DNA of 64,000 nucleotides from Tupaia tana (GCA_026018925.1 JAKSZU010000006.1:190413449-190477448); one strand, 5' to 3'. Numbered from the stretch's first letter, positions 11,421 to 22,240 are shown. Numbers and translations: made by a program. Notes: generated by a model not told the origin, from the letters alone.

Positions 11421-12340
11421 TGACTAAATAGAGAAGAGAAAACTAAGTATCTGGATGTAGGAATCAACAAAAAGAAATGACATTGAAACCACAAACCTCA
11501 GAAAGTGTTCAGAACTGGGGTCCCCAAGGATCTCTGAAGGTGGGACTAAGGATGGTGTGAAAATGAAATGGTTTGAGTGTGTATAGGAAGCAGTTAGCTT
11601 CTCTAGGCCCGTCCCCTTTTCTGCACAGAAAGATAGCCATTCCTACTTTGCTGCTACAGAAAACTGAAGGCTCGTTCTTCGTATTACCTGAAACAGCACA
11701 GTCCAAAAGTAGTCCAAGACCAGTTCCAGAGTATGGAACAGCAGAAATAATAAAGGTGGGGGGAGAGGAAATAATAAGAATGGGAATTAAGGGAAATAAG
11801 TGAAGCCACCTTGCTGAAAACAGCCATTGCCATGCCCTTGTAACTGTGCAATACTGGCAGCCATGTTCACAGGCAAAGTGGAGACTTGGTCATTCTTTTC
11901 TTGAGGCACTGAGACTCACAAGATAGACAGCCATAGTTCCTGGCATTTGAGTTCCCCAACTACAACTATAAAAGCAATTAGAAAGATAATCACTTGATGG
12001 TGAATCTCACCAGGTGCAATGCCCTATCCCTGCACACCAAACTCTCAAATGGCTTTTTGGGTCCTCTCTCTTAAACATGACTTGAACAGGGTTCTAATAT
12101 GAGACAAAAATAACAGTTCAAAGAAGTATAAGGAAAAGATACAATAAAATTGAGGAAAAAAGACTTCATTAAAACTCCTTTTACTAAGAGAAAAAAAAAA
12201 CATGGTGTTTTTAAATTGCAGATAATTTAGAGAATAAGAATGAGTTCACGTAAATCAAGAGTCTGGTAAAAAACTAAATGAATTCATGTTATATATCTAT
12301 ATATTAATACATTGTATACACATGTAAATCACATACTGCA
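11421..12340. other. Mixed sequence, no feature seen
   Basis: The overlapping frames at 11509-11706 (minus) and 11573-11803 (plus) are antisense to each other and show no domain. I see no repeat I can name. Confidence 0.5.
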
Positions 12341-12341
12341 T

Positions 12342-12366
12342 ATGTGTGTGTGTGTGTGTGTGTGTA

Positions 12367-12399
<33 letters not shown>

Positions 12400-12400
12400 G
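12342..12400. repeat. (TG)n(TA)n microsatellite
   Basis: A TG run of about 35 bp passes into a TA run of about 22 bp. Confidence 0.95.
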
Positions 12401-12511
12401 TATTCAGTAAAAGAAAAAAGTTTAAGAAACATATCATAAAGGAGCACTATAAGGAATTTATATGGATAATTTATATGGATATTAAGATACAAAAGATAAG
12501 AAATTTTTTAG

Positions 12512-12740
12512 GCCAATTATAAAAGGGCATGCAAGCTTGCAGGAGAGAGAGGGAGAATGAGAAAGCACCCCGAAAGGGGGATAGCCACACTAGAATTCCT
12601 TCTGTTCCATTCTTCTCGCAGGACTTTAGGCACCAAGCATGTGCCAAGCATGTTTTTCAAACTGCCAGTTCCAGGACCTGAACTGCATAGTTAGCCATAT
12701 GGTATACAAGCACTTTCACTACCATGACACTGGCTGGCCC
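12512..12740 (-). repeat. SINE-L (old copy)
   Basis: Inverted and diverged: GAGAGA block at 12542-12570, a GAATTCCTTCTG body block, and a head ending GACACTGGCTGGCCC. No clear TSD. Confidence 0.65.
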
Positions 12741-13708
12741 AGCATAATATTTTTTTTAACAAAAAGAACACAAACCAAGGTATTTTATTATAGAATATTA
12801 GAACACCAGGGATAAAGAGATGGTTTTAAAAACAGCAAGAAGATGGAAAGAGATAAAAGAGGCATGTGCAAAGGAAACAGAATAGAAAGTGATGATGGTT
12901 TTTCATTTAAATAATGTTAGTATTACTTAATTTTTAAAATTGTGATCATAAATTGTTAGTCTTAAAATTAAATATGAACTATAAAATTTGGTAAATATCA
13001 AAAAACTGCTTAAGACACAGCCAGTTTCTTATCCAGGTCTGCTAATGTGAGTTTTCACATTCTTCAACACAGATTTACTGTAGAATAAATACAAATATAA
13101 GAACAACTAAAAAAAACTTTCAGAAGTCAATATGTGCTTGGCTTTGAAATGACAACTCTGACTGGCTTATCAAAATAAGAGAAAAGCATTTGGAATTGGT
13201 AAAATGACCACACAATGTTATATCTGGGAAAACTGTATTTGTTAAAGTGAAAAGGATTTATTTGGTAGGGTGTTTATGATGTTCTTATAAATCTGGATGT
13301 GTAGTGGAGAATGCTCTGTCTTCTGAGGTTATAAAGCTATTAGAATAAGGGCTCAGAACTGCCAGGAGCCCTATCGCTCATGGTATATTGCAAAGGGTGA
13401 GAGAAAAATTAATGAACCCAGAGATCCAATGGCAATTTGAATGCCACAATGACAGTTCACAGATGCCTTCTCACTGATTTGGTTATTAAAGACAATACAG
13501 TCTAGCTTCAGTTGAGTTTCTGTCAATGAACTTCAGAATCTTAGATAAACTAGGAATATCAAGATGTACTTGAAAAGGAGTAGAGCCTAAGAAAGAATGT
13601 TAATTGATTATTTTTTTATTATAAATTAGAGTGATTATTAGTTACAATGAGTTTCAAGGGAGGCAGTTTAGATTTCAAACTTATTTGAAGTAGTAACACT
13701 TATTTTTA
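12741..13708. other. AT-rich sequence, no feature seen
   Basis: About 970 bp without recognisable repeats, motifs or long frames. Confidence 0.5.
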
Positions 13709-13725
13709 ACAAAAACTCTTTCTTT

Positions 13726-13983
13726 CTTCTTTTATTAAAGAGATTTTTTTTCTATGAGGCACGTGTGCTCACCAGAGTGACAGAGAGAGACAGACAGAAA
13801 GCAAGAAATCATCCCCCAGGAAGTATGGCCATACCACAATCCCTTTTCTTCCATTTTCCTCTCAGGATTTTATGTACGCATATACACATGCCCACTCTGA
13901 GTTTTAAGCTGCCAGGTCCAAGTCTTGAACTGTGGTCGACTGTGGGAGTCCAGTGGTATAAACATTACATCATCTGCTGGTCT
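13726..13983 (-). repeat. SINE-L with TSD
   Basis: Inverted copy running from a T-rich tail through the AATCATCCCCCAGGAAG and CACAATCCCTT blocks to the head. Flanks share AACAAAAACTNTTTCT (13708 and 13985). The body frame 13765-14010 is not a gene. Confidence 0.85.
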
Positions 13984-14181
13984 CAACAAAAACTATTTCT
14001 ATACCAGTGAGAGGACTACACAGGATGACCAAGGGACTAGCAGTGGAAAACACGTTCAAAATACTGTTGCAAGAATTTATTCACAAGAATGGACTGAACT
14101 ACCCTGTAGAAATGGAGGGAGTGAATGCTTTTCTATAGTTGTACTTTTTATTTCTTTTAATAAGTGTGACTTAGTCAAACT

Positions 14182-14243
14182 ACATATATATAATATAATA
14201 TAATATAATATAATATAATATATTATATATAATATATATATAG
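14182..14243. repeat. (TATAA)n/(TA)n microsatellite at a SINE tail
   Basis: Tandem TATAA/ATATT units directly abut the 3' tail of the inverted SINE-L at 14244, consistent with microsatellite growth from the A-tail and its duplicated target. Confidence 0.85.
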
Positions 14244-14776
14244 AGGTTTTTGCTATAGGGCACGTGAGCTCGCCAGACAGACAGAGAGACACAGAGAGAC
14301 AGAAAGCGAGAAATCACCCCCCAGGGGGGACTGCTGTTGGCAGCCGCCGTTGGCCGCGGAGCCAAGATGGCAGCTGCTGGCTGCATAGGGAGGCGTGTAC
14401 AAACAACTCCTTCTACAGCCAATCAGGACTTGCCTCACACAGGTGAAGGCACTTGCGGGTGGAGCCGCCAGGAGGACCCTATATATACGGGGAGAAAGAA
14501 GAAGTAGGGAAGAAGCTAGCTGGCTGAAGAAGAAAAAGGAAACCTGTGAACGAAGACTGCGGGAGGAAGAACCGGGTGTCGTGCCGTCTCTGCAGAGAAC
14601 AGACGGCGCCGACAGACGGCCACGCCACAATCCCTTCTGCTACGTTCTCCTCTAGGGATCTTGGGCACGCATGCACACATGCCCCGGGTGAGTTTTAAGC
14701 CACCGGGTCCAGGACATGAACCACGGTCGACTATGTGGGAGTCTAGCGACATAGCCATTATGCTAACTGCTGGTCC
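14244..14776 (-). repeat. SINE-L interrupted by a solo LTR
   Basis: The tail-proximal part (14244-14334) and head-proximal part (14615-14776) join into one SINE-L once the 280-bp insert and its duplication are removed. The copy at 28012 carries the uninterrupted sequence at the same point (GGGGGGACGGCCACGCC). Outer flanks CAAACTACATATAT (about 14177) and CAAGCTACTTATAT (14777) are the SINE TSD. Frames of 60-125 codons across this region are composite repeat readings. Confidence 0.9.
14335..14614 (+). mobile_element. Solo LTR, class II (ERVK/IAP-like) endogenous retrovirus
   Basis: A 280-bp GC-rich insert inside a SINE. It begins TGTTGG and ends CCGACA, the inverted TG...CA termini of a retroviral LTR, and is flanked by GACTGC (14329-14334) and GACGGC (14615-14620), a 6-bp TSD with one mismatch, the size usual for class II elements. 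Promoter elements lie in order on the plus strand: an AAGATGGC YY1-type motif (14364), an AGCCAATCAGG CCAAT box (14417-14427) and a CTATATATAC TATA box (14479-14488). I do not see a canonical AATAAA. No internal retroviral genes remain, so it arose by recombination between two LTRs. Layout resembles IAP-type LTRs. Confidence 0.75.
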
Positions 14777-14836
14777 CAAGCTACTTATATTTTAAAGGCC
14801 CCAATCATTTGACATCTTTCCTTTTCACAGAGCATG

Positions 14837-14837
<1 letters not shown>

Positions 14838-14887
<50 letters not shown>

Positions 14888-14888
14888 A
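14838..14888. repeat. (AAAT)n microsatellite
   Basis: About 12 tandem AAAT units. Confidence 0.95.
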
Positions 14889-14979
14889 TCAAAGCAAGTA
14901 TGTGGAAAAAAAAAAAGGAAAAAAAGAAAAATACTAGCTCTGGCCGAATTGAAGAAGTGTTCTAAAACCTCTTGAGTGT

Positions 14980-15182
14980 TAGCCATGTGCAGACATTAAT
15001 TTTAGCATCTCATCATATAATCCTATTAGGTTGTTTTAATTAGGCTCATTGTTTTTTCAGATGAAACAAAACAAAACTCAGCATGTTTACTACCTAGGAT
15101 TCTGAGACAATAGTAGAATCTGGAATTCAAACCAACACCTGTGTAACTCTCAAATTCATTCTTTCCAAAGCCTTCCTGCTAA
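14980..15182 (-). repeat. MIR SINE (ancient)
   Basis: AGCATCTCATCATATAATCC, then TTCAGATGAAACAAAAC, then GAATCTGGAATTCAAACC and CCAACACCTGTG follow the reverse-complement MIR core and head in order. Heavily decayed. Confidence 0.6.
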
Positions 15183-15690
15183 ATTGAAATCCATATCTGG
15201 TTCCATAAGTCTAGTTACTGTGCTATCTCAAAAGAATATGTAAATTTTCAATAGTACAATAGGGTTTTTATAGATAATAAGTTGCAAATTCTGTTTCAAT
15301 TTAGACACTGAATCTAAGTTCTTTGAAAGAGCAGGACCTCCTTTTACCATTATGCTAACTACAGCACCAAATACACAGCGCATACATAATTCATTTTAGG
15401 CCATTTTATTTTTTTGCTGTGGGAATCACTTTAAAATGATTTATTCTATATGGATTTCATTTTGCCACACTGTTAAACCTAATTTATTCTGACTGAATGA
15501 TAGTATTATCTGATTCATAAATTTCATGGTTAATTTATATAATAGAGTTTTGTTTTAGATTATACAGTATGTGTTAATTATGTTGTCTCAGTTTCAGCCA
15601 ACACAAGAGGCTAGAAAAGCAACAGGTGTCAATTTTCTCCCACCACCCCTACAAAGGAAGTTGCAAGGCCAGACCCTTAGAGCAGCATTA
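15183..15690. other. AT-rich sequence, no feature seen
   Basis: No repeat or coding signal that I can support. Confidence 0.5.
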
Positions 15691-15920
15691 AGCATTGTAT
15701 ATAAGGAGTCAAATCCCATATGTCCCACTATAGTTTGAATTCAAGCTCTAGTGGCTTGAAAAAGAAGTAGGTACATGAGTATGTGTGCCCAATATCCTGA
15801 CAGTATGGAGAAATGGATGGAAAAAGGTTGTGGAGTTGCCATGCCCCATTGGGGAATGTCCTCTCTCTCTCTCTCTCTCATGCATGTGTGCATGATGCAC
15901 ATATTCTCTGGCAACAAAAA
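15691..15920 (+). repeat. SINE-L (old, degraded)
   Basis: A faint head and B-box-like region near 15730, a GTGTGCCCAATATCCTGACAG body block (15784), then CTCTCTCTCT and a CTCTGGCAACAAAAA tail. No clear TSD. Confidence 0.6.
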
Positions 15921-16318
15921 AACAACAAAAGCATTAAAAGGAGTTGCTATACCACGTGAAGAAGACTTAGAGATTCTCCAGATCTCTAATACTGTCTAAT
16001 GTAGTAGTCATTAGTTACATGTCAATTTAAGTTCAAAAATAAATTATTTAAAATTTAAAAAATTAAAAATTCCATTTCTTTCATTGGTACTAGGCATACC
16101 TAAAGTACATAATGGTTATATATGACTGGTATTTCCCATGTTGAACAGTGAAGATACAGGTTATTTCCTTCATCATACAAAGTTTTATTGAATATCACCA
16201 ATCTAGACAATGTGAAGAACAATTGCAATGGCATAGTCAAAAATTGTTTCTTCAGAATTAACCCATAGTTTCTCTTTATAAGAAAATGTTACTGAAGAGT
16301 AAATGTTGATCATGAGGA
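15921..16318. other. AT-rich sequence, no feature seen
   Basis: Includes an A/T-only stretch at 16040-16075. Nothing else recognised. Confidence 0.5.
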
Positions 16319-16680
16319 CTTTTGTAGGAAGACATGTGTACGACACCCACACCCACCTGGTTCCCCCTGAGAGGACTCTATGAAGTCCCCTAATGTTTAT
16401 GTCATCTTGAAGTTAAAAGAAAAATGGCTGGTACATTAAAGCACTCTCAGGGGACCAGAAAATGATAGAGCAGTAATCCAATTCCCTTTGAAGCTGACCT
16501 ACATGGGGAGCTTTTGTTTGTGTTGAGAGACATCCCTGAACACACCAGGCATGTTCTTGCCCAGGATCCTACTCAGACTAAGGCAGATGGTGGACATGGC
16601 ATCAGGGCTCTGTTGGGAGCTCTCTCCTTCTCTCAACCATTATAAAGAATAAAATAAACAAACAAACAAACAAACAAAAT
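16319..16680 (+). other. A-tailed segment, possible retrocopy, unidentified
   Basis: A relatively GC-rich stretch ends with AATAAAATAAACAAAC and a (CAAA)n tail (16646-16678), as a retrotransposed transcript might. I see no open frame, no SINE head and no convincing TSD, so this is only a suggestion. Confidence 0.25.
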
Positions 16681-16930
16681 CCCTAAAAATCTCTTAGGTT
16701 AAAGGTCAACTCAAGAGGCCAGAGAAGGCAATATGTAAGGTGATGTACTAGCACATGGTGAATGTTTTAGTAATTGTTTTTTACACATTTAAAAGCCCTG
16801 ATTCACAGTACTCACTAATTTCCATGATGTAAATATTCTCACTATGGCCAATTTCAAACTACCATCATGAAATCACTAAGCGTGGTGTTGGGAATAGATG
16901 CTATCAAATCTCATGAGCCCTGCATGTCTC
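16681..16930. other. Mixed sequence, no feature seen
   Basis: Short unassigned stretch upstream of a 5'-truncated SINE. Confidence 0.4.
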
Positions 16931-17092
16931 CAGTGCCCAAGATCCGGAGAGGAGAATGGAGGAGAAGGGATTGCGGCATGACCATCCCCCCGGGGGATGA
17001 TTTCCTGCTTTCTGTCTCTCTGTCTCTCTCTGTCTGTCTGGCGAGTGCACATGCCCTATAACAAAAACCTCTCCCTCCCCCAAAAAAAAGAA
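16931..17092 (+). repeat. SINE-L, 5'-truncated, young
   Basis: Starts inside the body (GTGCCCAAGATCCGGAGAGG) and continues near-consensus through the CT-rich part to CCCTATAACAAAAACCTCTCC. The whole tRNA-like head is missing, so it has no Pol III promoter. The upstream junction could be 5' truncation during insertion or a later deletion. Confidence 0.85.
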
Positions 17093-17095
17093 TGA

Positions 17096-17096
<1 letters not shown>

Positions 17097-17174
<78 letters not shown>
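17097..17174. repeat. (TG)n(TA)n microsatellite
   Basis: A TG run (17097-17127) passes into a TA run (17132-17174). It sits between the A-tail of the plus-strand SINE-L and the tail of an inverted SINE-S. Confidence 0.95.
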
Positions 17175-17177
<3 letters not shown>

Positions 17178-17199
17178 TTATTCAATTTTATTTATTCAT

Positions 17200-17225
17200 T
17201 AATTTATTTTAATTTGGCCAGAAAG

Positions 17226-17301
<76 letters not shown>

Positions 17302-17411
17302 TGAGAAAGCAAGCCACTGAGTCTGGGACTGGGACTGGAACTGGGGCTTGAACCGTGGTCAGTCATGTAGGCATGTCCAGCGCCTTAACCACCATGCCAC
17401 CTGCTGGTCCC
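17200..17411 (-). repeat. SINE-S with CA/GA expansion
   Basis: An inverted short SINE whose GA-rich part has expanded into (CA)n(GA)n (17231-17297). The head ends ACCACCATGCCACCTGCTGGTCCC at 17411, and a duplicated GGGACTGG-type unit lies at 17322-17345. Confidence 0.8.
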
Positions 17412-17499
17412 TGAAGAAATATAATTATAATAAAGAAAAGTAATCATCACAACAAATCCCATGGGCTAGCCTCTTCTATTATAATCATTGTCAGAACTG

Positions 17500-17613
17500 A
17501 TCACTCCCTCATGATCCCAATGAAGTTTATTTCCCAATAAAGCTCTTAGCATAGTCTTCCTTGGGTTTCCTCTTGAATGATAAATCCTCTCTCATCATGA
17601 GATCTTGGGACTG
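17500..17613 (+). repeat. Possible class I LTR R-U5 fragment
   Basis: CCCAATAAAGCTCTTAGC (17535) followed by TTCCTTGGGTTTCCTCTTG resembles the poly(A)-signal and U5 region of gammaretrovirus-like LTRs. No LTR boundary is visible. Confidence 0.3.
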
Positions 17614-17617
17614 GAAT

Positions 17618-18065
17618 TGTAACTGGCCAGAGCCAGTCTAAGTACCAAAAACTCAGTACTAACTTGTTACCTAGGTTTATTTGCTCTAGACATGGGCTCA
17701 AGTTATGGACACTAAAGGGTTGACTCCAGCTGCAGGAAGGGAATAAAAATGTGGGCTACAACAGAATAACCGATCAGAACATTTCATCTTTCATTTGCGT
17801 CAAAAAAACTTCATGAACCAGTGGGACTATAACTGTAGTCAAGCATTCAGAACTGTACTAGTTTTAATTCTTTATTTGTATAAAGAACATAATTGAGAAG
17901 TTAGGTATGAATCACTCCTTTATAAAAGACCCAACCCTTTGTGCTTGGGAGACAGATTTGAGATTTATTCCGGTCTCCTTGCTAACTAGCTATGCAATAA
18001 ACACTTTCTGGATTTAAGATCCAGTGTCATTTGTGTACCTCCAACAATGAACTTGTTTGGTAACA
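17618..18065 (+). mobile_element. Solo LTR, class I-like endogenous retrovirus
   Basis: A 448-bp unit begins TGTAAC and ends GGTAACA and is flanked on both sides by the perfect 4-bp duplication GAAT (17614-17617, 18066-18069); 4-bp TSDs are typical of class I elements. A TATAAAAG box (17921-17928) and an AATAAA poly(A) signal (17996-18001) lie about 70 bp apart, in the order expected for U3-R-U5 on the plus strand. No internal genes adjoin it, so it is a solo LTR. The class is inferred from TSD length. Confidence 0.7.
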
Positions 18066-18069
18066 GAAT

Positions 18070-18920
18070 CAGAATGTATTTATTTTTTGATTCCCTGCAC
18101 TGCTTAGAATAAACTATACTTTCTCACTTGTACATATATAGCATGTATTAGAATGTATTTGGAAAATATTTTCTCTTATTAGTAGTTTTAAAAGATTCTT
18201 CATACTAGATATGAAGTTAATTTGCTCAACATTTATTTTATATTAAGAATGGAAAGGACAGTTTAATCCCATCCACTCTACTGAAATTAAAATTAATGGT
18301 ATTTTATTATCCAGTGGGAAAAATTCACAGTTCATACATGCTGAATAACCAGCAGAAACTGAAAATAGCACAGTTAAATGTTGAACACACTGAATCATTA
18401 ACTCCAACATGGTAAAAGTGTTCATCAATTTTTCTGAAGAATTTTTTTCTTTGGAATTTATGACATTAGAAACAATGAGTTCTTAGTGAATGTGTATTAT
18501 TATTATTAAGGTACAGGGAAAAATGTTATCAAACATTCTGCAATTTAAGCAAATTAACAAAGTATATATTAAATTACAATTTTGTGGTAATGAAGGAGAG
18601 GACTACCATTCCTTACCATTTAAACAAAGACTTTTAGCTCTAACATTCATTCTGTGATCTGAAATCTAAGTCATTTCATCTTATGTGATTTTGAACTTTC
18701 TTAATTCATGTTCTTGATATATATTCATCTTAAACTTGCTAGATGCACAGATTTTCAAATATCAATTGATAGTAACATAAGGGATCTGATCTGTGTTGGG
18801 GCCCAAACTAACACCTGAAATAGTCATACAACTGATATTGTTTATGCCTTGCTCTTTTACTAATTTTTTTCCTATTGCATAGTGAACACTATTTTCTTCC
18901 ATAAAACATTCGTTGTTTTA
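18070..18920. other. AT-rich sequence, no feature seen
   Basis: No repeat or gene signal that I can support. Confidence 0.5.
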
Positions 18921-18934
18921 AGTTACATTTATTG

Positions 18935-19188
18935 GACAAGCCTGTGGTGTGGTGGTTAAGGTGGCTGAATCTCTCATGGCCAACTGCATAGTTTTAGTCC
19001 AGAAACCAGCAGCTGGAGAGCCATGCCAGATGCATGAATGTGCATGCCGAAAATCCCCAAAATAGGGAAAAATGGAGAAGGGATTGTGGTTGACCATTCC
19101 CCATGATGGGTGCTTTCTCACTCTCTCCTCCCCTGATCCTGGGCACTCTGGTCTCTCTGCAGCCAGAGTGGCAAAATTTTTAAAAAAT
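18935..19188 (+). repeat. SINE-L related (old) with TSD
   Basis: A-box-like GTGTGGTGGTTAAGG head, a body with GAGAAGGGATTGTGG, a CT-rich part, and a GCCAGAGTGGCAAAATTTTT tail. Flanking GTTACATTTATTG and GTTATGTTTATTG (18922 and 19189) are the TSD. Confidence 0.75.
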
Positions 19189-19436
19189 GTTATGTTTATT
19201 GTCCAATGGCTATGTCAACTACTACAATGGAGGTCATGATATAGTTTGGTAACATAAAAGATTGCCTATGATATTGAGAATATATGTATAATAATATATA
19301 TATTTGTTAGAACAAGTATTCACTTACTCTTTAAATGTTGTATGTGTATGATGGTCTATAGTTTTGCATACATATGCATGGATATATTCTTTATGCACAC
19401 CTATATGTTACATATGTACACACAGGTATACATACA

Positions 19437-19556
19437 GGGGTATTTCAAAAAATCTGTGGAAAAAATGGAAATAAAGTGAAAGTTTATTTTGGTGCAAAAC
19501 ATATTTGAAATCCATGCATAGTTTTTTTATAATAGGTATTTCCATGATCATTTTAA
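19437..19556 (+). mobile_element. Palindromic MITE-like element, type 2, copy 2
   Basis: The best copy in the window. The left end GGGGTATTTCAAAAAATCTG and the right part CCATGATCATTTTAAGAC are imperfect inverses, with the shared core TTTATTTTGGTGCAAAA and CATGCATAGTTTTTTTATAA between. An L1 3' end inserted beside its right end. Confidence 0.6.
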
Positions 19557-19570
19557 GACTTCTCATGTAC

Positions 19571-19754
19571 TGGGGAAGGACATTTGGAGGAGGGATACAG
19601 AGGCAGAGCATTGATGGGACAGGGAGGTGTGGTGTAATCTGTTGAAGATATTTTGATCAACTGGACTGGGGTGAAATGTTCACGTATTGAAATATTCACT
19701 TCATAAGCTAAACAATGTCATTGAATGTATATAAAAAATAAATTAATTAAAAAA
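19571..19754 (+). repeat. L1 3' end with TSD
   Basis: Matches the 3' untranslated end of the L1 at 45000-45200 (shared TCTGTTGAAGATA, GTTGGAATATTCACTTYATA-like and GAATGTATA blocks), then an A-rich tail. Flanking GACTTCTCATGTA (19557-19569) and GATTTCTCATGTA (19756-19768) are the TSD. Confidence 0.8.
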
Positions 19755-19769
19755 AGATTTCTCATGTAT

Positions 19770-20627
19770 GTTTGTGTATCTCTGTATTATTTTATAGAAA
19801 TTTATTTTTGTGAAATGATTATAAATATATTTATTTTATATTTCATTAAATATAATATTTGTTCTTTCAAAATTCTATTTTACAACGAAACATGGCCAGA
19901 CTTGCATGTATAAATTTTACATCAGTACTTTGAGAGAAGACTGTAGAAAAGAAGCAGAGCAATTATCATAAAAACAGAGGGATGGATTTCTGCCCTTCAT
20001 GGATATATTTACAAAAAACACATCATGTTGTTTACAATATTCAAGAGGTAAATGAACTAACTCCATTTAAATACATTTTTTTAATATATAGTTCATGTAT
20101 ATACATAATTTTATATGCACATTTATTTGCATATAAAAATGAATGAATTACAGTCTTAATTTTTAAGGATATAATTAATAATAACATTTTTATTTAATAT
20201 GAAAATAATCATAACATGCAAGTCATAATGTAATTATTACCATATCAGAAACACACACATAGTGTTATAGGCACTCAAAGAAAGAAGAGATTAAATAGGG
20301 AGTTTTGAGGGTTTTTTGGGTGCCACTGAAATGGAGGAAAGAAATTCAAATTTTTAAGTTCCTTTCCCTCTTTGAGATAAAATATCTACAAATTTTATTA
20401 AAATTTGATACAGTAATTAGTCATTTTAAAAGCATTATCTATTTTTAATTTGAGAACTGTTACACTGAAATGTGGGATAGTTAGTTTTTTATAATATGAA
20501 GGATTATAAGAGCTTTGCTTTTATTGAACCTTGTAATGTGGCTATTTCAGTAAAAATATCACCCACATGAAAAGAATCTTAAATACCTTTGGAATTAAGG
20601 TAATTTATATGTTTGTGATTAAATGTA
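19770..20627. other. AT-rich sequence, no feature seen
   Basis: Very AT-rich; no repeat or gene recognised. Confidence 0.5.
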
Positions 20628-20644
20628 GAAATAATTGACCCATT

Positions 20645-20915
20645 GGGACTGGCAGTTAGCTTAATGGCTATGTCACTGGACTCCCACGTAGTCGACCGTG
20701 GTTCGAGTCCCGGACCCGGTGGCTTAAACTCACGCCGGGTGCGTGTGCGTGTGTGCCCAAGATCCCGAGAGGAGAATGGAGGAGAAGGGATTGCGGCGTG
20801 GCCATCACCCCTGGTGGGTGATTTCTCGCTTTCTGTCTCTGTCTCTCTCTGTCTGTCTGGCGAGTGCATGCGCCCTATAGCAAAAACCTCTCCAAAAAAA
20901 TAAATAAATAAATAA
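20645..20915 (+). repeat. SINE-L (young) with TSD
   Basis: Near-consensus copy: A-box TTAGCTTAATGG, B-box GGTTCGAGTCCC, GC-rich body, CT-rich segment, CCCTATAGCAAAAACCTCTCC and an (AAAT)n tail. AAATAATTGACCCAT on both sides (about 20629 and 20916) is the TSD. Nearly identical to the copy at 26461. Confidence 0.95.
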
Positions 20916-21048
20916 ATAATTGACCCATGTCTAAATTATAGAATGAAGAATATAAATTCATGTTACCGAATGAGGTAATCTCATACAGTATTTACATTTA
21001 AATATAAATGACACAGAACAAGTACATTTGCATTTTTGAAAGATAGTC

Positions 21049-21307
21049 TTGGGCTAACCCATGGCATGGTTATTAAGGAGGCAGGATCTCACTTAGACAA
21101 CTGCACAGTTCAAGTCCTGGACCTAGTGGTTTGGGAAACAGCAAGCACGTGTGTGCGTGTATGCCCAAAATCCTGAAAAGGAAGGAGAAATGGAGAAAGA
21201 TTATAACATGACGATTCTAAATGGAGAGTTCTTTCTCATTTTTCCTCTGTCTGTTTCTCTCAAGTAAGTACATACCTCTGGCAAAATTTTAAAAAAGAAA
21301 GAAAAAA
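21049..21307 (+). repeat. SINE-L related (old)
   Basis: Head with CATGGTTATTAAGG and AGTTCAAGTCCTGG, then a body with ATGCCCAAAATCCTG and a tail with CCTCTGGCAAAATTTT, the older subgroup's variant of the tail block. Confidence 0.75.
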
Positions 21308-21681
21308 AGAAAAAGATAATCTATTTTTAGACTGAAAATGTATAGTTAATTGATTTAGCAATTTCTATAAATAAATTTCATTCATGTTTTTCTTCAATAT
21401 CTCTATCATTAAAGGAAAAAAATGAATAAAATAATAGACATTCCTAAGAGATTATGTTTTTCTCCCAACTATGGCTAAGCTCACAAATACCATCATTAAA
21501 TATTTATTAATTTATCTCTAGTTGTATTTTTGTCTGTTACTATAGAATATATTCCATTCCCCTAATATTTATTTTTCTTTTATTACTGCCATTTTGCCTC
21601 CATTCTTTTTTATGTATCTCCTTAATTTCACTACCCATGTTATTTCTGTCTTTTTAATTGTTCTTGTTTTTTGTTTATTTT

Positions 21682-21925
21682 TGAGAGAGAGATTTTTGCT
21701 ATAGGGTGCGTGTGCTTGCCAGTGAGACAGAGAAAGACAGAAAGTGAGAAATCACCTCCCAGGCTGATGGCCACACCACAATTCCTTCTCCTCCATTCTC
21801 CTCTCAGGATTTTGAATACACACATGCAGACGTCCAGTGTGAGTTTTGTTACGTCTCCAATTCCAGACTGAAACAGAGGTAGACCACGTAGGAGTAACAT
21901 AACCATTAAACCACGTGCTGGTCCT
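21682..21925 (-). repeat. SINE-L (middle-aged)
   Basis: Inverted: GAGATTTTTGCTATAGGGTGCG tail block, GA-rich block, CACCACAATTCCTTCTCC body, and a head ending CACGTGCTGGTCCT. The B-box is decayed. Confidence 0.85.
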
Positions 21926-22240
21926 GTTTTTGATTTTAAAATTCAGTCTGTAATCTGCAATGTATGAGTACATCTGTAAGCTTTTTGACTTGGAAGGATG
22001 GTATGTCTTAGGATCATACCAACATCATTGCTAAAAATCCAGTGTTGTGCTAATAAACTCTCAAAAGAAAAAAAAAAAAAAAGCCTGGTCTCAGTATTTG
22101 CCAATTTCTCTACAGTAAATATATTCACAGTTCACTGATTTCAAGTTACTAAATCAACTGGCAAAATTCCTGAATGTTTCACAATAAGCTTTATAAGCAC
22201 ATGATCCAGGTAACCAGCTCTCTCTATCTAGAACATGTTT
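21926..22240. other. Mixed sequence with A-run
   Basis: An A-run at 22067-22082; no other feature recognised. Confidence 0.45.

Noticed and set aside
14253-14779. Several overlapping 80-125 codon frames on both strands
   Set aside because: They combine SINE and LTR sequence; GC-rich DNA gives long chance frames. The tRNA, SINE and LTR features explain the region.
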